From Proteiniphilum acetatigenes DSM 18083 (lineage in GTDB: Bacteria; Bacteroidota; Bacteroidia; Bacteroidales; Dysgonomonadaceae): DNA of 64,000 bases. A program made the position numbers and the translations under genes. Shown here piece after piece: positions 1 through 7,759 of this stretch. The notes under the pieces are model-generated. The model did no database searches, was not told the DNA's origin, and saw only the letters and a list, made by a program, of their open reading frames with translations. Every line of letters begins with the position of its first letter. Position 1 is the stretch's first letter. The stretch lies in the NCBI RefSeq assembly GCF_000380985.1, contig NZ_KB905707.1, positions 1-64,000 of the forward strand, read 5' to 3'.

Positions 1-166
1 CATATCTCCCTAATTGTAGGAAATTAATCCTGCCGGGAATGACCAGATACAAAATAAACGTCTCCATAAGGAATGATTTGAAACTTTTGTTTAACTTCGT
101 GGTTAGTTCAATTAGAACATCACCGCAGATACCTCTATATTGGTTAAGTATGCTGGTTTTATCCAT
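1..166 (-). CDS. Transposase, N-terminal part only (cut by window edge)
   Basis: The minus strand reads open from an ATG at 166 to the window edge, giving 55 residues without a stop. The peptide starts MDKTSILNQYRGICGD and later has KSFLMETFILYLVIP and GRINFLQLGRY. This resembles, from memory, the N-terminus of Bacteroidetes DDE transposases of the IS4-like type, which begin with a short helical region ending in an NFxQLGRY-type motif. The catalytic DDE residues would lie outside the window, so the family is not proven. It is divergent from the susC gene at 347 with 180 bases between them, so one end of the insertion sequence should lie in 167-346; no terminal inverted repeat can be recognised without the other end. 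Confidence 0.6.
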   Translation of the reverse strand, partial: MDKTSILNQYRGICGDVLIELTTKLNKSFKSFLMETFILYLVIPGRINFLQLGRY

Positions 167-346
167 CTTTAATAGACTTTGATCAGCTATAAAGATACTG
201 ATAATCAGCTGCTTAACCATCTTTTTTATGTTAAACTATGTTATGTAAATCATTGAATTTTAATTAGTTAATTGAATATTTACCGAAGTATTGTAATAAA
301 AAACAAAACTTTATTTCGAATAAATTATTAATTAAAAACGTAGAGT

Positions 347-3300
347 ATGAAAAGAAAGCTAATGATGTTTTTGGCCCTGTTCTTTATTGGGATAGGGCTT
401 GCTGTGGCTCAGACCCAGGTACGTGGTACCGTGGTGGATGAAGCAGGCGAACCGGTGATCGGGGCTACCATCCAGATCAAAGGAACTTCACAGGGAACAG
501 TAACCGATATGGACGGGAATTTTAATCTGTCTGCTCCTGCCGGTGGAACACTTGTTGTTTCTTATGTGGGAATGCAAACACAGGAAGTGCCGGTAAGTGC
601 GAATGTGCGTGCAGTGTTAACATCAGATACGGAATTGCTGGATGAACTGATTGTAGTTGGTTATGGAACACAAAGAAAGAGAGACGTCACCAGTTCTATA
701 TCCAATGTAAGCGGTGAGGCCCTTGCCAATTTGGCAACTCCCAGTTTTGACAGCCAACTTGCTGGACGTGCCGCGGGAGTACAGGTAATTCAGCCTTCAG
801 GAGTTTTAGGAGCGCCCCCTAAATTTAGGGTTCGGGGTGTTAACTCGTTGTCCGGAGGAACCCAACCTCTTATTGTTGTGGATGGGGTTCCGATGACAAG
901 CGGTGATATTTCCCAGGGATACGTTGCCGCCAATGCGTTAGGGGATATAAATCCCGACGATATCCAGAGCATAGACATTCTTAAAGATGGGGCCGCCACT
1001 GCCATTTACGGTTCGCGTGCGGCGAACGGTGTTGTACTGATCACTACTAAAAAAGGTCAAAAGGGTTCAGTTAAAGTGAATTATAGTGGTTATATTGGAT
1101 TTGCGCAGGCATCCAAACTTCATGATTTATTGAATGGAGAGCAATTTACAGAGATTGCCAACGAAAAGTATGAAAATTGGGGTGATACGGGTTTAGCCGT
1201 ATATGATGGAGTCAATACAAACTGGAATGACTACGTTTACCGTACAGCTACTCAGCATAACCATACGGTAAGCGCAAGCGGAGGAACAGAAAAAAGCCAA
1301 TACTATTTTTCCCTTGGATATACCGGACAGGAGGGCATTATCCGTGCTAATGATCTGAACAGGCTTACTGTAAAGGGGGATGTTTCAAGTAATATTAATA
1401 AATGGTTGAATGTTGGTATAAGCTTGAATGCTGCAAAAACCAAAACAAATGGTATTGTAGAAGGGGCGAACTCATTAAGCGATGCTTCTTTTGCAGGTAT
1501 TCGTATGCTGCCAAATGTCCCGGTATATAATAGTGAGGATATAACAGGATACAATATAGATGCTTCAAACAGGAAAGCCTTAGGGCGTGGGGCCAATAAA
1601 AGTACCATCGCAAATGGAATTCCCAATATTGTGTATGTTTTAGACAAGAATGTGAATCGCGCGACAAATTATAGGATAATCTCGAATGCGTTCCTGGAGC
1701 TTACTTTAATGAAAGGACTTACTCTTAAAACTTTAGGCGGTATGGACGTTTCATTGATGAACAACTATATGACATGGGATCCGTTCTCCGGTGATGGATA
1801 TGGTTACGGTGGTCTTATCGATCAGATTTATACGAATTATTCGACATGGAACTGGCAAAATATTTTAAGCTATAATACATCGATTGATAACTTGCACAAT
1901 ATAGATATTACGGCTGTACAGGAATATACACGTAATGATTTTGATTGGGATAACAGTTCGGTAAATATAATATCCGATCCGTTTTTTATGGATCATATTA
2001 TTTCAGGGACTTTCGGGGAAAAGGATGTATATGGGGGTAAAACGTTCAATGGATTAGCCTCTTACTTATTCCGGGCAAATTACAATTATGACAGTAAGTA
2101 CTATATTGGTGCGTCGATCAGGCGTGACGGCCTTTCCCGTTTGCCGAAAGATACACGCTGGGGTACTTTCTGGGGCGCTTCGGGTGCCTGGCGTATATCG
2201 AGAGAAGCATTCTGGAATAGTGATATTTTCAGTGACTTGCGTGTAAGGGGTAGTTATGCCACGATTGGTAATCAGGATTTGGGTTCCAATGTATTTCCTT
2301 ATTTAGGAACATACAGTGCGCAAAAATACGGATCGCAAAATGCGACAGCATGGCTCAATATGGGAAATCCCAATCTGAAATGGGAAAGTACTGAAACATA
2401 TGACATAGGTATAGACGGTTCCCTTTTCGATAATAGAGTAACATTTGAGGTTGCTTATTGGAATAAAAACAGCAAGAATTTGGTTTTAAGAGTTCCGACA
2501 GCACCATCAATGGGGATTCCGAATAACTCTTTCATTAACAATGTGGGAAAAATCAATAACAATGGATTTGAGTTCACCATTGGAAGTACTGTAATACACA
2601 ATAATGATTTTACATGGAAAACCGATCTGAACTTCTCAACTTTGAATAATGAAGTTGAAGAGTTGGTAGGACATAATGATATCGTAGGAGCCTACACCAT
2701 TATGCGCGAAGGTGAATCCATGAATTCCATTTACGGATATGATTACGTGGGTGTAAATAAGGAGAACGGATATCCGATCTATAGAAAGGCAAACGGAAAT
2801 TTAGTGCAGTTCGACTTATTAGGCGATTATAGCTGGAAGGAATATGATCAGGCAAATCCCGGGGATGTTTCCAAAGCCGCGAATTTAAGCGCTTCCGAAG
2901 ACCGGAAGGTACTAGGTAGTGCTATTCCTACCTGGTTTGGGGGATGGAATAATACATTTATTTATAAAAATTTCGACGCAACTCTGTTTATTCGCTTCTC
3001 CGGCGGTAATAAAATATTTAACCGTACAAGGCAGGACGATTTGTTGAACATGTCCTTCTCAAATAACGGAACGGAGATTTTAGGGCGTTGGCAGAGCAAG
3101 GAGAATCCGGGAGACGGAGTAACTCCAATGGTAGGAATCGGAGATGATATCGCACTGAATTTTCAGGGTTCGGCCACTTCACGTTTCGTTGAGAATGGGT
3201 CTTATCTGAAATTATCCACCCTCAGTTTTGGATATACATTACCAAAAGATGTTGTGAGAAAACTGGATGTGTCTAATATCCGATTCTATATTTCAGGACA

Positions 3301-3454
3301 AAATCTTTTGACATTGACAAAATATAAAGGGCTGGATCCCGAATTGTTTACGGATCTTTCAACTACTACCGATTTTATGGGGGCATTCGGAGTCGATGCA
3401 GGCGGAAAAGCGCAACAGAGGGTATTTACCTTTGGCGTAAATATTGGTTTTTGA
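347..3454 (+). CDS. SusC/RagA-family TonB-linked outer-membrane receptor (pair 1)
   Basis: A 1035-residue outer-membrane transporter that, with its SusD partner, would import a glycan or peptide using TonB energy. A signal peptide (about residues 1-21, ending LAVAQ) is followed by a CarboxypepD_reg-like beta domain (about 23-95), a TonB-box region ending VVGYGT (about 104-109), a plug domain with the VDGVPM motif, and a 22-strand barrel ending in an aromatic residue (VNIGF). There is no STN domain, so a FecR/sigma link is unlikely. susD follows after 28 bases. No degradative enzyme is next to the pair, so the substrate cannot be named. The first ~109 codons are about 90 percent identical in protein to the susC at 49297, while the rest is not. 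No clear TAnnTTTG promoter was found upstream. Confidence 0.95.
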   Translation: MKRKLMMFLALFFIGIGLAVAQTQVRGTVVDEAGEPVIGATIQIKGTSQGTVTDMDGNFNLSAPAGGTLVVSYVGMQTQEVPVSANVRAVLTSDTELLDELIVVGYGTQRKRDVTSSISNVSGEALANLATPSFDSQLAGRAAGVQVIQPSGVLGAPPKFRVRGVNSLSGGTQPLIVVDGVPMTSGDISQGYVAANALGDINPDDIQSIDILKDGAATAIYGSRAANGVVLITTKKGQKGSVKVNYSGYIGFAQASKLHDLLNGEQFTEIANEKYENWGDTGLAVYDGVNTNWNDYVYRTATQHNHTVSASGGTEKSQYYFSLGYTGQEGIIRANDLNRLTVKGDVSSNINKWLNVGISLNAAKTKTNGIVEGANSLSDASFAGIRMLPNVPVYNSEDITGYNIDASNRKALGRGANKSTIANGIPNIVYVLDKNVNRATNYRIISNAFLELTLMKGLTLKTLGGMDVSLMNNYMTWDPFSGDGYGYGGLIDQIYTNYSTWNWQNILSYNTSIDNLHNIDITAVQEYTRNDFDWDNSSVNIISDPFFMDHIISGTFGEKDVYGGKTFNGLASYLFRANYNYDSKYYIGASIRRDGLSRLPKDTRWGTFWGASGAWRISREAFWNSDIFSDLRVRGSYATIGNQDLGSNVFPYLGTYSAQKYGSQNATAWLNMGNPNLKWESTETYDIGIDGSLFDNRVTFEVAYWNKNSKNLVLRVPTAPSMGIPNNSFINNVGKINNNGFEFTIGSTVIHNNDFTWKTDLNFSTLNNEVEELVGHNDIVGAYTIMREGESMNSIYGYDYVGVNKENGYPIYRKANGNLVQFDLLGDYSWKEYDQANPGDVSKAANLSASEDRKVLGSAIPTWFGGWNNTFIYKNFDATLFIRFSGGNKIFNRTRQDDLLNMSFSNNGTEILGRWQSKENPGDGVTPMVGIGDDIALNFQGSATSRFVENGSYLKLSTLSFGYTLPKDVVRKLDVSNIRFYISGQNLLTLTKYKGLDPELFTDLSTTTDFMGAFGVDAGGKAQQRVFTFGVNIGF

Positions 3455-3482
3455 TTAATTTGAATTTAATAAACGAAATAAT

Positions 3483-5072
3483 ATGATACAGAAATATATA
3501 TATAAAATCATTGCCGCATTCTGCTTTACGTGTGGCCTTTTTATATTGACATCCTGTGAGAACGATACGGTAGATTTAATGCCTGTTGACAGGATTACCG
3601 ATGAAACCGCTTTTGATACGCCGGAAAGGTGTGCCTTAGCCGTTACGGGAATGTATGACGCGATCCAAAGTGGTTATTATCCCGGTAACAATGCGCGTCG
3701 GGGATATCCTTTCGGCGCGGCTTCAATCATACAGTCCGATATGAGAGGAGAAGACCTTGTAAATATGGAGGCCTTCTATCAAATTACCTACGAAGCTACA
3801 CACGGTACCACATCTGCCAATAATGTAGCAATGTGGGAGAACTCTTTTGCCGCTATCAACCGGATTAATGTTGTGATAGAAGGAATAAATAAAGCTAAAG
3901 AGAATGATATTATAACAGCGGATGTTGCCGACCAGTATATTGGGGAAGCTTATTTCTTGCGGGCTTTAACTTATTCAAACCTGCTGATTCATTTCTGTCT
4001 TCCATATGGAGTGGACGGTAATAATAATTACGGTTTACCATATTATGAGATAGCGATTAATACTCCCGAGAGATTGGAAGAATCCTTGTTGATTGAGAGA
4101 TCTTCCCTTGCAGATACATACGCCAAGATACTTACGGATTTGGATAATGCCGAAGATCTACTTGCCCCCAAACACAATGTGGATGCTATAACAAGAGCAT
4201 CGTCCGGAGCGGCAATCGCACTTAAGACAAGGATTTATCTATGGAAGAAAGATTGGGCAAATGTTATTTCAGAAGCGAAAAAAATTGTTCCGCAATCGGA
4301 GGCCCCATTCTCAAGTCCTATTGGAGATTACAAATTGGCAGATACACCTGATGTTCCGTTTACAAATTATACGAGTAACGTTGAGTCTGTGTTCTCAGTA
4401 GAAAACAGCACTGACGATAATGCGACGGTAAATGGCTCTTTAGCACAAATGATGAGTAACCGTACCGGTGGTAGAGGATTGATCGCTTTATCCCCCATAT
4501 TGTATAACTCTACATTTTGGCTGGAAGACGACTTGCGTCGTAATTTAATACTAAGGAGTAATAATAAGTATTATGCGGATAAGTATCAAAGACCGCAGGA
4601 ACAGGATGAATATGCCCCAATTATACGCTATGCCGAAGTATTATTGAACTATGCAGAAGCAGAACTGAGAAGCAGCGATAATACGGAAATGGCATTAAAG
4701 CTCCTGAATGCTGTGAGAAACCGGTCAGTGAAAGAGGCGGATCGATATACTTCATCAACTTTCCCAACAAAAAAAGCAATGTTAGAAGCCTTATTATGGG
4801 AAAGACGCATTGAGTTTTTCGCTGAAGGAAGAAGATGGGAAGATATTCATCGCTTAATTAACGATACAGATTTTGATTCGCAGGGTATTCCTGCAAAAGT
4901 TGATCCTAAGAAATTAACGGCGTATGATGTATATGAAATAGGAAAGAGTACAACTTCGCTAATTTATAAAGATCCGATACCATACACGGATAGAAGATTC
5001 CTGTGGCCTATCTCCCAAGACGATATTATCCGGAATCCGACGTTGGCAAAACAACAAAATGCCGGATGGTAA
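3483..5072 (+). CDS. SusD/RagB-family surface nutrient-binding lipoprotein (pair 1)
   Basis: A 529-residue lipoprotein forming the lid over the SusC barrel. The signal peptide ends in the lipobox LTSC with Cys25 as the lipidation site. The N-terminal SusD-like part (TPERCALAVTGMYDAIQSG) and the C-terminal RagB/SusD part are both present, including the family's RRIEFFAEGRRWEDIHR motif and the usual ending in a QNAGW-type sequence. It sits 28 bases after susC and must be cotranscribed. A rho-independent terminator lies about 100 bases downstream. The ligand is unknown. Confidence 0.94.
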   Translation: MIQKYIYKIIAAFCFTCGLFILTSCENDTVDLMPVDRITDETAFDTPERCALAVTGMYDAIQSGYYPGNNARRGYPFGAASIIQSDMRGEDLVNMEAFYQITYEATHGTTSANNVAMWENSFAAINRINVVIEGINKAKENDIITADVADQYIGEAYFLRALTYSNLLIHFCLPYGVDGNNNYGLPYYEIAINTPERLEESLLIERSSLADTYAKILTDLDNAEDLLAPKHNVDAITRASSGAAIALKTRIYLWKKDWANVISEAKKIVPQSEAPFSSPIGDYKLADTPDVPFTNYTSNVESVFSVENSTDDNATVNGSLAQMMSNRTGGRGLIALSPILYNSTFWLEDDLRRNLILRSNNKYYADKYQRPQEQDEYAPIIRYAEVLLNYAEAELRSSDNTEMALKLLNAVRNRSVKEADRYTSSTFPTKKAMLEALLWERRIEFFAEGRRWEDIHRLINDTDFDSQGIPAKVDPKKLTAYDVYEIGKSTTSLIYKDPIPYTDRRFLWPISQDDIIRNPTLAKQQNAGW

Positions 5073-5174
5073 GCAAATCTGTTATAAGAGAATACTGAGT
5101 AAGTAAAACAATAAAACCTTTCAGTTCAATTTATCATAAACTCTACATTAAATTAAACACTAATGAAAGGACCG

Positions 5175-5211
5175 GACAGGGCCAGGAGCGATTCCCCGCC
5201 CTGTCTTTTTT
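5175..5211 (+). terminator. Rho-independent terminator after susD
   Basis: GACAGGGC at 5175-5182 pairs with GCCCTGTC at 5198-5205 (8 bp, 15-base loop), followed directly by TTTTTT at 5206-5211. It would end the susC/susD transcript. The same block recurs at 7531 in weaker form. Confidence 0.8.
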
Positions 5212-5285
5212 ATCCGGCAGTTCGGAGGTGATAATCCTGACCTGCCGGGGCTTTTCTAAAGAAGAACCCGCAGAAGATATTTTGA
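5181..5285 (+). repeat. Intergenic repeat, copy A
   Basis: About 100 bases that align with 7531-7635 in the same orientation. The best block, ATTCCCCGCCCTGTC plus TTTTTTATCC, is identical in both copies; after it come GGCAG/GGTAG, CGGAG, TGATA, CCTGA, GGG and AGAAG in the same order with small gaps. The two copies bracket the toxin-antitoxin-like cluster. Copy A contains the susD terminator. Confidence 0.65.
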
Positions 5286-5561
5286 GAGGACGTTTTTTAT
5301 CTATCTGTGTTGGTATTTTAAAGAAAATCAGAGGATCCAGCTTTGCCGGTCACGCCGTAGAATGAATTATTTATTTTGTATAATTTGAAAAAGATAGTAT
5401 ATTCGTGGAAAATTCCTGCGAACTTACATTCAACAACTTAATAATGTGATTTTTTTTGCTCTATCTCTGAAGTATCTAATTTTTAACAACAGTTTATGAC
5501 ATTCTTCCTGTTTTTTATGGGAATAATCTTATATTTGTAGTGTTTTAAAAAAGATATCAAT
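5286..5561 (+). promoter_or_regulatory. Intergenic stretch with -7 box for the UPF0175/PIN pair
   Basis: Between the repeat and the UPF0175 gene only one signal is visible: TATATTTG at 5530-5537, matching the Bacteroidetes -7 consensus TAnnTTTG, 24 bases before the start codon. A convincing -33 TTTG is not seen (CCTG is at the right distance). The remainder is AT-rich and shows no coding sequence. Confidence 0.5.
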
Positions 5562-5789
5562 ATGAGAACAATAAGTATAGATGTCCCTGAAATGTCTGAA
5601 CTTGATTCTGCTCAACTGTATATGATACTTGCGAGTAGCCTGTATGAGAAAGGAAAGTTGTCACTGGGGCAGGCGGCTAAGGTTGCAAAACTGTCAAAAC
5701 GGGCCTTTGCAGAACTTTTAGGTAGCTATAACGTATCGGTATTTAATTACCCTGCATCAGACCTGTTAAATGAAGTGGATCATGTTTGA
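5562..5789 (+). CDS. UPF0175-family small HTH protein, likely antitoxin
   Basis: A 75-residue protein of the UPF0175 type: an N-terminal strand (MRTISIDVPEM) followed by a helix-rich segment, KGKLSLGQAAKVAKLSKRAF, which looks like a winged helix-turn-helix. Members of this family are commonly encoded just before DUF3368 PIN-domain proteins and are thought to act as their antitoxins. Here its last codons overlap the start of the downstream PIN gene, which supports translational coupling. A -7 box lies 24 bases upstream. The antitoxin role is inferred from family and neighbour, not from a binding motif. Confidence 0.8.
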   Translation: MRTISIDVPEMSELDSAQLYMILASSLYEKGKLSLGQAAKVAKLSKRAFAELLGSYNVSVFNYPASDLLNEVDHV

Positions 5790-6237
5790 GACGGTTATTT
5801 CAGATACAAGTTGTCTTATTGTGTTGTCTAAGATAGGGCAGTTGGATTTGCTGAATAAAATTTTTGGGCATATTGTAACTACATCTGAAATCGCAGAAGA
5901 GTTTGGAGAAAATTTGCCTGATTGGATTGGGGTCGTTGATCCGGAAGATAGTCATAAGAAACGGCTACTCGAAATACATATAGATAAAGGTGAAGCCAGT
6001 GCGGTTGCTTTGGCTTTAGAGTCTGAAAATCCGTTGTTAATTGTAGATGACTTTAAGGCAAGAAAAATGGCTCGTATGCTTAATATAGGCTATACAGGCA
6101 CAATAGGGATTATTATTTTGGCGAAAAACAAAGGTATTATCGACAGTATAAAACCTGTTTTGGAAAAAATAAAAGAGACAAATTTTCGGATTTCGCCCGA
6201 ATTAGAACTTCAAGCACTTTTGTTAGCGAAAGAATGA
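5782..6237 (+). CDS. DUF3368 PIN-domain protein, likely toxin nuclease
   Basis: About 151 residues with a PIN-like fold: the first acidic residue in VISDTSCLIVLSKIGQLDLL, a middle GEASAVALALE block, LIVDDFKARKMARMLNIGYTG carrying further acidic residues, and IGIIILAKNKGII. PIN proteins are Mg-dependent RNases; with UPF0175 partners they are treated as toxin-antitoxin pairs. The start at 5782 (MFETVISDTS) is preferred over 5770 because family members begin a few residues before the first Asp; either start overlaps the UPF0175 gene. The gene converges on the frameshifted higA at 6326. Confidence 0.8.
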   Translation: MFETVISDTSCLIVLSKIGQLDLLNKIFGHIVTTSEIAEEFGENLPDWIGVVDPEDSHKKRLLEIHIDKGEASAVALALESENPLLIVDDFKARKMARMLNIGYTGTIGIIILAKNKGIIDSIKPVLEKIKETNFRISPELELQALLLAKE

Positions 6238-6325
6238 AAAAGCAGAATAATCAATTCGGATGTACTGTAATGGTAATGGTAAATAACGATTTCAAACCGA
6301 TGACTATTGAGTAATTGTGATTATT

Positions 6326-6675
6326 TTATGCGCCAAGTACAATGCCCGGATCAATATTGAGTTGTTTGCTTATGGCCCGGGCCACTTTCAGCGTGGGTTC
6401 AGTTTTTCCTGTGAGGTAATCGCTTATGCGCGATTGGCTCAATCCAAGCATTTCGGTGAGCTTTTCCTGCGTGAGGTTCATTTCGTACATTCGCAGTTTG
6501 ATGACATCGGCAAAGAGGGTGTTCCGACAGGATAATGTTCTAATTCGTATTCCTCAGCCAAATCAGACAGCATTTCCAATTCGACTATTTCTTTGCTGTC
6601 AACCGGTGTATTGTCATCTGTAATAAGCAGTAAATCCTTTATTCGTTGCCTTACAACTTCATATTGTCTTACCAT
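6326..6675 (-). pseudogene. higA: HigA-type antitoxin (XRE HTH), broken by a one-base frameshift
   Basis: The first part (6675 down to about 6512) reads like a HigA N-terminus: DLAEEYELEHYPVGTPSL. It then leaves the family frame and stops at 6478. In the next frame the family continues without a gap: ADVIKLRMYEMNLTQEKL, then a full helix-turn-helix (LGLSQSRISDYLTGKTEP) and the C-terminus NIDPGIVLGA, stop at 6326. One missing C on the plus strand near 6510 (GGCAAAG where GGCCAAAG is expected) joins the two parts. No HigB toxin gene lies next to it; upstream on the same strand is the DUF2442 gene. Either a real decay product or a sequencing error; with the toxin missing, decay is plausible. Confidence 0.75.
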
Positions 6676-6725
6676 AAAGAAAAAGTCAGCTTAAAGATAA
6701 CAAAACAAATAGGAGTGTCTGCCGG

Positions 6726-7157
6726 TCACACCGCTATCAGTTTGTATCCTAACTGATGTAGCGCATCTTTTATCTGTTGAAATCGCTCCGGGGACGGAGT
6801 CTTTACTCCGCATGCATAATGCCTCATAAGCGTGGGACTGATACCGGCTAAAACGGCCAGTTCGCTGATATTTATCGCGGGAAATCGGGCAAGCAGCATT
6901 TGTACTTCCGTGCGGTTGTTGTGTATCTTGTCTTTGTCGAAAGTGAAAAAACCGGAATAACTCAAATCTTCGTCCAGTTTTTTCCAATGCAACCCCCATA
7001 TCCGCATTTCATAATCGTTTCTTTCTGCTTCTGTTGCATTCTGCAAGCGGGGAAACCATCTCAATGGCATCCCTTTTTCATTGCCGTTTTTGGTGCGAAG
7101 GTAGATATGATCTCCTGCAAACCAAACTTTATCCACATCATTAATTGTCAATTCCAT
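6726..7157 (-). CDS. DUF2442 protein with C-terminal XRE-type HTH, likely antitoxin/repressor
   Basis: A 143-residue two-part protein. Residues 1 to about 60 match DUF2442 (NDVDKVWFAGDHIYLRT, GMPLRWFPRLQNATEAERNDYE), and the C-terminal half holds a helix-turn-helix (AINISELAVLAGISPTLMRHY). DUF2442 genes are regularly paired with DUF4160 genes, as here (9-base gap), and the pair is regarded as a putative type II toxin-antitoxin module. The HTH makes this partner the likely autoregulator, and a palindrome fills the spacer of the promoter upstream of the pair (7443-7462). Function is inferred. Confidence 0.8.
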   Translation of the reverse strand: MELTINDVDKVWFAGDHIYLRTKNGNEKGMPLRWFPRLQNATEAERNDYEMRIWGLHWKKLDEDLSYSGFFTFDKDKIHNNRTEVQMLLARFPAINISELAVLAGISPTLMRHYACGVKTPSPERFQQIKDALHQLGYKLIAV

Positions 7158-7166
7158 AATCCCAAG

Positions 7167-7409
7167 TCATTTGTTGAAATATTTCACCCATTCGTCGATA
7201 ATTTCATCTTGATATGCCTCCGCCAGGATTTGGGCTGTTTTCAGTTCAGATACCTTCATATTTACTGATCTTTTCAACTCTACTTTCCCATCATTCGTAA
7301 ACTCAAATCTTGCTTCCCCATCTCCTTTTCTCACATGAATATGAATAGGTAAATGCTCATCAGAGAAGAAATAGAAAGTAAACCCCTGTTTCCTTAAAAC
7401 CTCCGGCAT
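7167..7409 (-). CDS. DUF4160 protein, likely toxin partner of DUF2442
   Basis: An 80-residue protein with the DUF4160 pattern: MPEVLRKQGFTFYFFSDEH followed by PIHIHVRKGDGEARFEF, which corresponds to the family's P-x-H-V-H-V-x-x-G-D signature. It is first in a minus-strand operon with the DUF2442-HTH gene 9 bases downstream and the broken higA beyond that. The biochemical activity of DUF4160 is not established; the toxin label rests only on pairing with a DNA-binding partner. Confidence 0.78.
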   Translation of the reverse strand: MPEVLRKQGFTFYFFSDEHLPIHIHVRKGDGEARFEFTNDGKVELKRSVNMKVSELKTAQILAEAYQDEIIDEWVKYFNK

Positions 7410-7435
7410 ATTGCTTGTCTGTTTATTTGTCAGTG

Positions 7436-7467
7436 CAAATATAGGTATCTAAAATGATACCTGCAAA
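7436..7467 (-). promoter_or_regulatory. Promoter with palindromic operator for DUF4160/DUF2442
   Basis: On the minus strand, TTTG (7464-7467) and TATATTTG (7436-7443) are 20 bases apart, a full match to the Bacteroidetes promoter. The spacer is almost exactly filled by the inverted repeat AGGTATC-N6-GATACCT (7443-7462). A repressor dimer here would block sigma binding, the standard arrangement for self-regulated toxin-antitoxin operons. The start codon at 7409 lies about 25 bases downstream. Confidence 0.78.
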
Positions 7468-7530
7468 ATTTGATATTATTTTCTTCCATTTTTTTTGCTT
7501 ATAAGGGGATTGTGTGCGTTTTTCTCAAAA

Positions 7531-7635
7531 GGGCCGGGAGTAATCATTCCCCGCCCTGTCTTTTTTATCCTATCCGGTAGCGGAGAGTTGATAGGCCTGA
7601 TCCGTCGGGCTTGTCGCAAGAAGATCTGATAGAAG
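7531..7635 (+). repeat. Intergenic repeat, copy B
   Basis: Second copy of the element at 5181-5285, same orientation, with an identical core ending in TTTTTTATCC. The left arm of the terminator hairpin is degraded here (AAAAGGGC instead of GACAGGGC), so it is a weaker terminator. It lies between the toxin-antitoxin cluster and the M13 peptidase gene. Confidence 0.65.
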
Positions 7636-7648
7636 AGATAGTTCAACC

Positions 7649-7679
7649 TTGCGAATGTACACCGAACAAAATATTTTTG
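7649..7679 (+). promoter_or_regulatory. Promoter for the M13 peptidase gene
   Basis: TTG at 7649-7651, 20 bases, then TATTTTTG at 7672-7679, fitting TTTG-N20-TAnnTTTG. The start codon is 80 bases further on; the leader contains a CTTGTGTCTTGG-type tract that recurs before other genes in the window. Confidence 0.65.
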
Positions 7680-7759
7680 TACTTTTGTATGTGCTTAAGA
7701 TTTAAGATATAATTTCAAATGTCTTGTGTCTTGGCGCTTGTCTCTAAATATTCAAATAT

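Noticed and set aside
6317-6623. Two plus-strand ORFs over the higA region
   Set aside because: They are antisense shadows; the HigA reading on the minus strand explains the sequence in both frames.
5173-7670. Integrative element with attachment sites around the toxin-antitoxin cluster
   Set aside because: The bracketing repeats are real, but there is no integrase, no tRNA and no excision-type core site, so I report only the repeats.
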